Below, piece after piece: positions 17,101 through 18,232 of a stretch of DNA of 18,232 bases. The translations under genes were made by a program, and so were the position numbers. The notes under the pieces are model-generated. The model did no database searches and was not told where the DNA came from. It was given only the letters and a program-made list of their open reading frames with translations. How positions within the stretch are numbered: the stretch's first letter is position 1; every line of letters starts with the position of its first letter. This DNA is from Strigomonas culicis (taxonomy: Eukaryota; Euglenozoa; Kinetoplastea; Trypanosomatida; Trypanosomatidae): assembly GCA_000482145.1 (NCBI GenBank), contig AUXH01000400.1, forward strand, positions 1 through 18,232, read 5' to 3'.

Positions 17101-17739
17101 GTGATGAGCAAGGACCTCGAGGAGGTGTACCGATCGCTCTTCAACAACCAGGTGCCGGCAGTCTGGGCGGACCGTGCCTATCCCAGCCTCAAGCCCCTCG
17201 CCGCGTGGGTGGACGACCTGCGCCAGCGGCTCGACATGATACAGACGTGGTATGAGAACGAGCACCCGAAGACCTACTGGATTTCCGGTTTCTTCTTCCC
17301 GCAGGCCTTCCTCACCGGCATCCTGCAGAACTACGCGCGTAAGAAGCAGATCTCGATTGACACCATCAGCTATGATTTTGAGTGGATCAACCTGGACCCG
17401 GCCAAGGTCACGAGCAGCGCCCCGGAGGGCTGCTACATTCACGGTATGTACATCGAGGGCGCCCGAGTGGACCCCTTAACGCTCCAGCTGGCGGAGTCGA
17501 AGCCCAAGGTGCTGTTTGAGAGCACCCCTCTACTGTGGCTGCGTCCCGTCATCAACCGTGTGAAGCCCACCACCGGTGTGTACGACTGTCCGCTTTACAA
17601 GACGCTACGGCGCGCGGGTACGCTGAGTACCACCGGACACTCCACCAACTACGTGCTCACCGTGGAGGTCCCGACAAGTGAGGACCACAAGCACTGGATT
17701 CGCCGAGGTGTTGCCATGATCTGCGCCCTCGGCACGTGA
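5134..17739 (+). CDS. Axonemal dynein heavy chain, single-headed inner-arm type (DNAH1-like)
   Basis: A 4201-residue flagellar motor whose ATP hydrolysis drives sliding between outer doublet microtubules. The start at 5134 is the first ATG in the frame. Order: an Ala/Pro-rich N-terminus (about 30-80); a tail with LPLEAFDDETYEER (140-153), NLYVECIPPDEY (260-271) and ADYSRSMN (310-317), a pattern I associate with DNAH1; a Lys/Glu-rich insertion (about 565-612); and a linker with YFLSDDELL near 1280. Next come six AAA modules. AAA1 has Walker A GPAGTGKT (1533-1540) and Walker B CFDEFNR (D1585, E1586). AAA2 has GPTMGGKT (1814-1821), AAA3 GPTGTGKS (2163-2170) and AAA4 GVGGSGRQS (2521-2529), where Arg replaces Lys as is usual in axonemal dyneins. 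The coiled-coil stalk and microtubule-binding tip span about 2757-3063, and the C-terminus has the expected TLSTTGHSTNY block. Length and intact motifs indicate a functional full-length chain. The DNAH1 assignment is less certain than the dynein call. Confidence 0.97.
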   Translation: MSITSKELIALRRAHLQQRALEENSKAKQTPGPTSAPPAANPAPPSVAATLPAASKGPAAFSSSQRTQNGAAATEKTLAARHQPKVLAPDVFIRGEIPKEELVGRKRERFNALGSLEELLEERGIPSGAAFQAGGFHSLLPLEAFDDETYEERAPRVWQSYLEEQRESQDEEEGLPCQAFTLDSARGLATWSAARVVGYEEQTNTYMVKLLDEDGGSEDVARRLPRVCICFDVENPTHFADRFRSAYMRRKTAEHIIRSNLYVECIPPDEYQTVDPVVLERVKQMAFNTPKLMEAENHLDSQVVLSEIRADYSRSMNTDLLVHTAPNISLSKTNDDNLDVPFPETPEVPTYGIVPQPAGRFESILASFRKASFMVASAPLVQLRRQIKDVNDRLLSQTVFLLCKKLEVLRPLGVVTFDDVQTLSIRECSQFMRDKWAEPIYELVKTTLDSFSKKDDVHLSYYVMESYVHTKTQHLLTSINYEMEDTLQHMLKGAIEAFTRMLEDNGNVKVDIRSFNDVRLAVDDFPAPTTPFGCDERITRTFLAKPSHQSPPLFRITLVERSLSSETPEAKKDEAVKLPLEEENANSIDENADEEQEGSLNKKKREGKTIEKEGVSFYYKSDTEVISTILSTLIGRAIHLHSDTRTVERRLFDFLYGPTTAVIHAIPTDDPFVKSCQERLQVVLSRVATVMERYLDLFQVYNEIGDLDMVAYIHNFKEKFPRTKGVEAEIQKYVNLQREVLDNIPNEVNLGFVCIDMVDCRRRLSSKCGKVVSRILDVMASRALDKEKEIHENFCDIHDTLTKPVNTPEEVVATKDYIKTIPEKVFELQMVIQEVREIHDVLDFFHRGLSDDEFDKKWRTVAWPSQLDDTINTRTLELEEVKRSLVGTMNRSQEQFDSDVTFAQKVVETYGQHCSLARASETATDVRNVLQQIQQLREKANTFNTHESLFNLEKTDYNAVHQLSTDFEPYASLWLTIDHWTTSLKGWQEAVFSTIDAEDMEQQVVEDYKVIGKCCRSTLLSPDLIEIAESVRAQIEEFKPTVPVVKCLRTEGMKERHWEQLSKETGKEVNPLTTLTSLADVETLGLMSSETTVQRITEIAAREYQIEMALVRMNTVWEGLRLNAKSYKETGCYILGKDVIDDTQETLDDQVLTTQSLLFSPFKKLFEADISNWEASLTLVQNVLDEWLKCQKSWLYLEPIFQSEDIARQLPAEDKRFQQVNKNWKFLTASAHTIDLIMPFCTQTEKCLELLKENNDLLEMVEKGLNQYLESKRASFARFYFLSDDELLTILSEARDPQKIQPQFRKLFENIAKIDMRLPDNEMFGMYSQMNEYIPFIQSVAPRKYVESWLTEIESMMKLSIRAQLEKGVTDFKTMDREAFILQSPGQVAIAVNQIMWTYECETTLKEHGSLAPYAPTAMKNLMVLVETVRKPLSNLQRMNLSGLITIEVHARDIVEQLAKDGVDSVFAFEWVSQLRSYWENNDCFLRQVEAQFRYGGEYLGNTTRLVITPLTDRIYLTLTGAMHMFLGGAPAGPAGTGKTETVKDLAKAVAKQCVVFNCQEGMTFASMGKFFKGLAQAGAWACFDEFNRIDVEVLSVVSQQVSSLQEAARTRQYRIPFEGTEIVVDPSYSVFITMNPGYAGRTELPDNLKVLFRPVACMVPDYAMIAEIRLFSFGYAESRKLAQKMVATFRLSSEQLSSQDHYDFGMRAVNTVISAAGLMKREHPEEAEDVLLLRALRDSNAPKFLDEDLLLFDGIISDLFPGLQLSPSDYGDFVVVMRETAQEMNLQPTTMFIKKCVELYEMSVLRHGQMSVGPTMGGKTSATRVLQATMTKMRTEKENERFAVVKTYSLNPKSITMAQLYGGFDDVTGEWREGLVGELFRTAARDTTDARHLIVFDGPVDALWIESMNTVLDDNKKLCLISGEIIAMTPYMCCWFEVEDLAVASPATVSRAGMIYFLPDTCIGVSNFIKSWQMYELPSTLEPYKEGLQELCERLFPSLIQFVQTQVTEYSPSVWPNLVTSCFKIFSCFMEPYTPTRTYDVSQEMLDMLRENYLHILVFSIVWSFGVTGDRPSRQKFDKFLRDELRLRGVNIELPVIGCLLDYQFVPEERAWVSWTERLPPFAEHVTTANMADIIVPTADVVRYKFINRLLLTNSYHTLCCGPTGTGKSVLLEQLLMSEMPKQFTPIFFTFSARTSANQTQDLIFSKLEVRRRATPQIWGAPLNKKFVVKIDDMNMPMKEQYGAQPPIEILRQFMDYGGWYDRKTREFFNIVDVIYVAAMGPPGGGRNQVSNRFLRHFNQIAFPEIDDDSMKRIYLSLLESYFSDFPEDIRGKVSTIVTASIDVFNTVSKELRPTPARPHYLFNLRDLSKVMGGVIYAKHNTVTSVHALARLWIHEEKRTFADRLVSTKDNEWFDALLQKQITKQFKLAYDEVMPPQSEDSPCKELLFCDFVGPKTDQRTYTEVTDFNSLVKTLEKQIEEYNSQSVSNHLNLVMFADAVQHVCRISRVLGKPNGHVLLLGVGGSGRQSLSRLAAHLSELDLKQVEISKGYTVNAWREDIKAVLRLVAFKNKQVLFLFSDTQIVFESMLEDVNNLLNSGEVPNLFLGTEFDDLLNAMKPICLAENIPLDKVSVFGRFVRGCRVNLHISLCMSPLGEVFRSRLRMFPSLVNCCTIDWFSAWPHQALRSVAKQNFSDFELLTTSEEIEACTEVCVDMHLSVEEFSKRFLEECHRYNYVTPTSFLELLRTFRELLTQQTTANNQTKNRLQNGLKKLKETEDAVAGLQQTLAENQPILLEKNEAIKKLVAEMDVQTKSAEETKKEAEREQTAVAAKQAECAGIEAEAQEQLSEALPELDRALESLKNLKSAQITEVSGYKAPTPGVIMTMQGICILFQIKPLMKAASAMEEKKADYWATAREQLLSNPNQLLQKLFNFDKEHIPEKLIQQVMPLVSSEDFTPKRIAGASQACAAMCQWTHAMVRFHQVNKKVEPLRARLAIAQAANHEAQTKLQAAEARLEQVARSLEEMQRKKESAEEEMKELDATVKNTELKLERAAMLIDGLAGEKKNWLKTIEDITEKLKFVTGDMLVAAGQVAYCGPFIASYRRDLLLKWRDTLSQRSMLHSDQLSVFHSLQDPVQTREWGINGLPQDLLSVENALFLTNARRWPLMIDPQTQANKWIKQTYKDSLEVLKPSQRDLVKRIEYCIRAGRSVLLENVSEDIDASLNPLLGRQTFFQGGTEMIRISDTAIPWNDKFKFFMTTKLPNPHYTPEVMVRVTLLNFFITPQGLEDQLLGVVVGQERKELETRRSDLIQKNASMKADLANIQKTILRKLEEVKGDVLDDVELIAYLNESKEKTVEITTKVAEAEEAEKEINDTREEYRPVARHAACLYFCCSTLSSVDPMYQYSLQWFVQLFIAGIDQSARADELEKRLQNLNEYFTYSFYQNVSRSLFEKHKLMFSFFLCIRILQQDNGVNETEFRFLLQGPTVTEKATDNPDPSWIVASTWNDLCYLAKHFKCFNNFIEHFKSNLKAYQELFMSSNAHTLPLPDGWTEKITPMQHMLFLRCLRPDKLMEAVQIYVTQQMGEQFIRPPQFDLLTSYKDATATTPLIFILSQGADPYEDWKKFAETQQMSKKLYDISLGQGQGPRAERMLQEGMENGAWVLLQNCHLATSWMPSLERVVESMTSAVHPKFRLWLTSMPSPHFPVAVLQNGVKMTNEPPKGMQANVTRSILSYTNDYLETCKKTDAFKKLFFSFTFFHALIQERRKFGPLGWNIAYEYTSGDLGCCVDQVKMFLDKYDEVPYKVIRELSGNIHYGGRVTDDWDRRTLNTLLESFVCTTVMTDGYCFTSLDTYQSIPVTNQKGYVEYVSQWPLNTHPETFGLHENADITCARGETFDTLDAIVSLQGESSTAASDGKSADGVVEELAASIQGRVSQPFDIDKYRKKYPTRYEDSMNTVLVQEAIRFNKLVTTVHQSLESLPLAIKGEVVMSKDLEEVYRSLFNNQVPAVWADRAYPSLKPLAAWVDDLRQRLDMIQTWYENEHPKTYWISGFFFPQAFLTGILQNYARKKQISIDTISYDFEWINLDPAKVTSSAPEGCYIHGMYIEGARVDPLTLQLAESKPKVLFESTPLLWLRPVINRVKPTTGVYDCPLYKTLRRAGTLSTTGHSTNYVLTVEVPTSEDHKHWIRRGVAMICALGT

Positions 17740-18000
17740 GGCATCACTGTACACAGGCATGTTTACATAGAGAGCGCGTTTGAGAAAGAGTGAGCAAAGC
17801 AGTGAAGTACATGTTGTCCGTGGCCTGTCGTAAGGCCTTTTTTTTGTTCACTAAACCGGGACGGTTGGCAAATTCGTTCTTATCGGAGGGTTGCAAAGAG
17901 CAAAAATATATATACATAACTCAGAAGAAAAAAAAAAGATTCCACGGTTTTATAGAGAATAACAAAGTGTTCATATTCATGTATATCTCGTTTCCATGTA

Positions 18001-18025
18001 CACAAACAAACAAACAAACAAAAAC
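18001..18025 (+). repeat. CAAA tetranucleotide repeat
   Basis: About five to six tandem CAAA units within the A-rich dynein 3' spacer. It is a simple-sequence tract without an evident function. Confidence 0.85.
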
Positions 18026-18192
18026 CACATGTAAGTATGCTATATTTCAAAGAATAACCACTTTTGTACACATATCATATCAAAAAAAAAAAAACAAATG
18101 CATGTCGAATAGAACATGTAAATAATACGATGCTTCTGTTGTTTTTCGTCACCCCCCCTTGCATTTCTTTGCTGTGAGTTGAAAGCTATATA

Positions 18193-18195
<3 letters not shown>

Positions 18196-18232
<37 letters not shown>
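18196..18232 (+). repeat. CT dinucleotide microsatellite at window end, probable splice polypyrimidine tract of the next gene
   Basis: Bases 18196-18232 are an uninterrupted CT run of about 18 units that continues to the last base of the window. By analogy with the CT tract before RPS18 copy 1, it is probably the polypyrimidine tract of the next + strand gene. The acceptor AG and that gene lie outside the window. Confidence 0.85.

Larger units (their letters stand above)
17740..18232 (+). other. Dynein 3' UTR and spacer to the next gene
   Basis: About 490 bases with no credible gene. Unlike the T-rich spacers elsewhere in this window, bases 17895-18125 are A-rich on the + strand, with A runs near 17929-17938 and 18082-18094. 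A short GC stem (17822-17826 with 17833-17837) is followed by eight T (17838-17845). A CAAA-type repeat lies near 18003-18025 and a C run near 18152-18158. The spacer ends in a long CT repeat at the window edge. The frame that stays open across 17790-18125 is Lys-rich from A runs and is not considered coding. Confidence 0.7.

Noticed and set aside
16054..17442. Long reverse-strand open frame (462 codons) opposite the dynein C-terminus
   Set aside because: Same explanation. The composition is Arg/Leu/Val/His-rich, as expected for the complement of this coding sequence, and the + strand motor and C-terminal motifs are intact.
17790..18125. 111-codon + strand frame downstream of the dynein gene
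   Set aside because: It begins at GTG rather than ATG, its Lys strings come from A runs, and its composition is unlike the GC-rich genes nearby.
1..18232. Search for mobile elements, CRISPR arrays, tRNA or rRNA genes, or a defence-like cluster
   Set aside because: I found no transposase, reverse transcriptase, long terminal repeats, spaced direct repeats or cloverleaf-like sequences by eye. All coding content is explained by conserved eukaryotic housekeeping, signalling and flagellar genes.

Overview
This window reads as nuclear chromosomal DNA of a trypanosomatid (kinetoplastid) protist. All five genes run on the + strand, are intronless and have GC-rich coding sequence with G/C-rich third positions. 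They are separated by short AT-rich spacers that carry pyrimidine tracts followed by AG dinucleotides, as expected for spliced-leader trans-splicing in a polycistronic unit. The protein families fit: an RNA-editing-type RNase III, a tandemly duplicated ribosomal protein gene and a giant flagellar dynein. I cannot name the genus. The AT-rich spacers are less typical of Leishmania, but I would not go further than that.

Layout from left to right. Bases 2-463 are the C-terminal part of a serine/threonine protein kinase, cut by the window edge. Bases 464-1158 are a long T-rich spacer ending in a trans-splice acceptor. Bases 1159-3207 encode a 682-residue protein with a U1-type C2H2 zinc finger and a catalytically complete RNase III domain; it most resembles the mitochondrial RNA-editing endonucleases (KREN family). 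Bases 3590-4048 and 4330-4788 are two copies of the 40S ribosomal protein S18 gene. They encode identical proteins and differ at only three synonymous sites, yet are embedded in unrelated flanks. Bases 5134-17739 encode a 4201-residue axonemal dynein heavy chain; its tail points to the DNAH1 type of single-headed inner-arm dynein. Bases 17740-18232 are an A-rich spacer ending in a long CT repeat that probably belongs to the splice signal of the next gene.

The genes do not form a pathway. They are neighbours in a polycistron: a signalling kinase, a mitochondrial RNA-processing enzyme, a cytosolic ribosome component and a flagellar motor. Expression would be set after transcription by trans-splicing, polyadenylation and UTR content, and the second S18 copy probably adds mRNA dosage.

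I found no mobile element, tRNA, rRNA, CRISPR array or defence-like system, and nothing I would call a new biological system. The points most worth checking are the S18 gene homogenisation, the very short inferred 5' leaders (including an acceptor AG directly abutting the RNase III start codon), and the exact identity of the RNase III protein.
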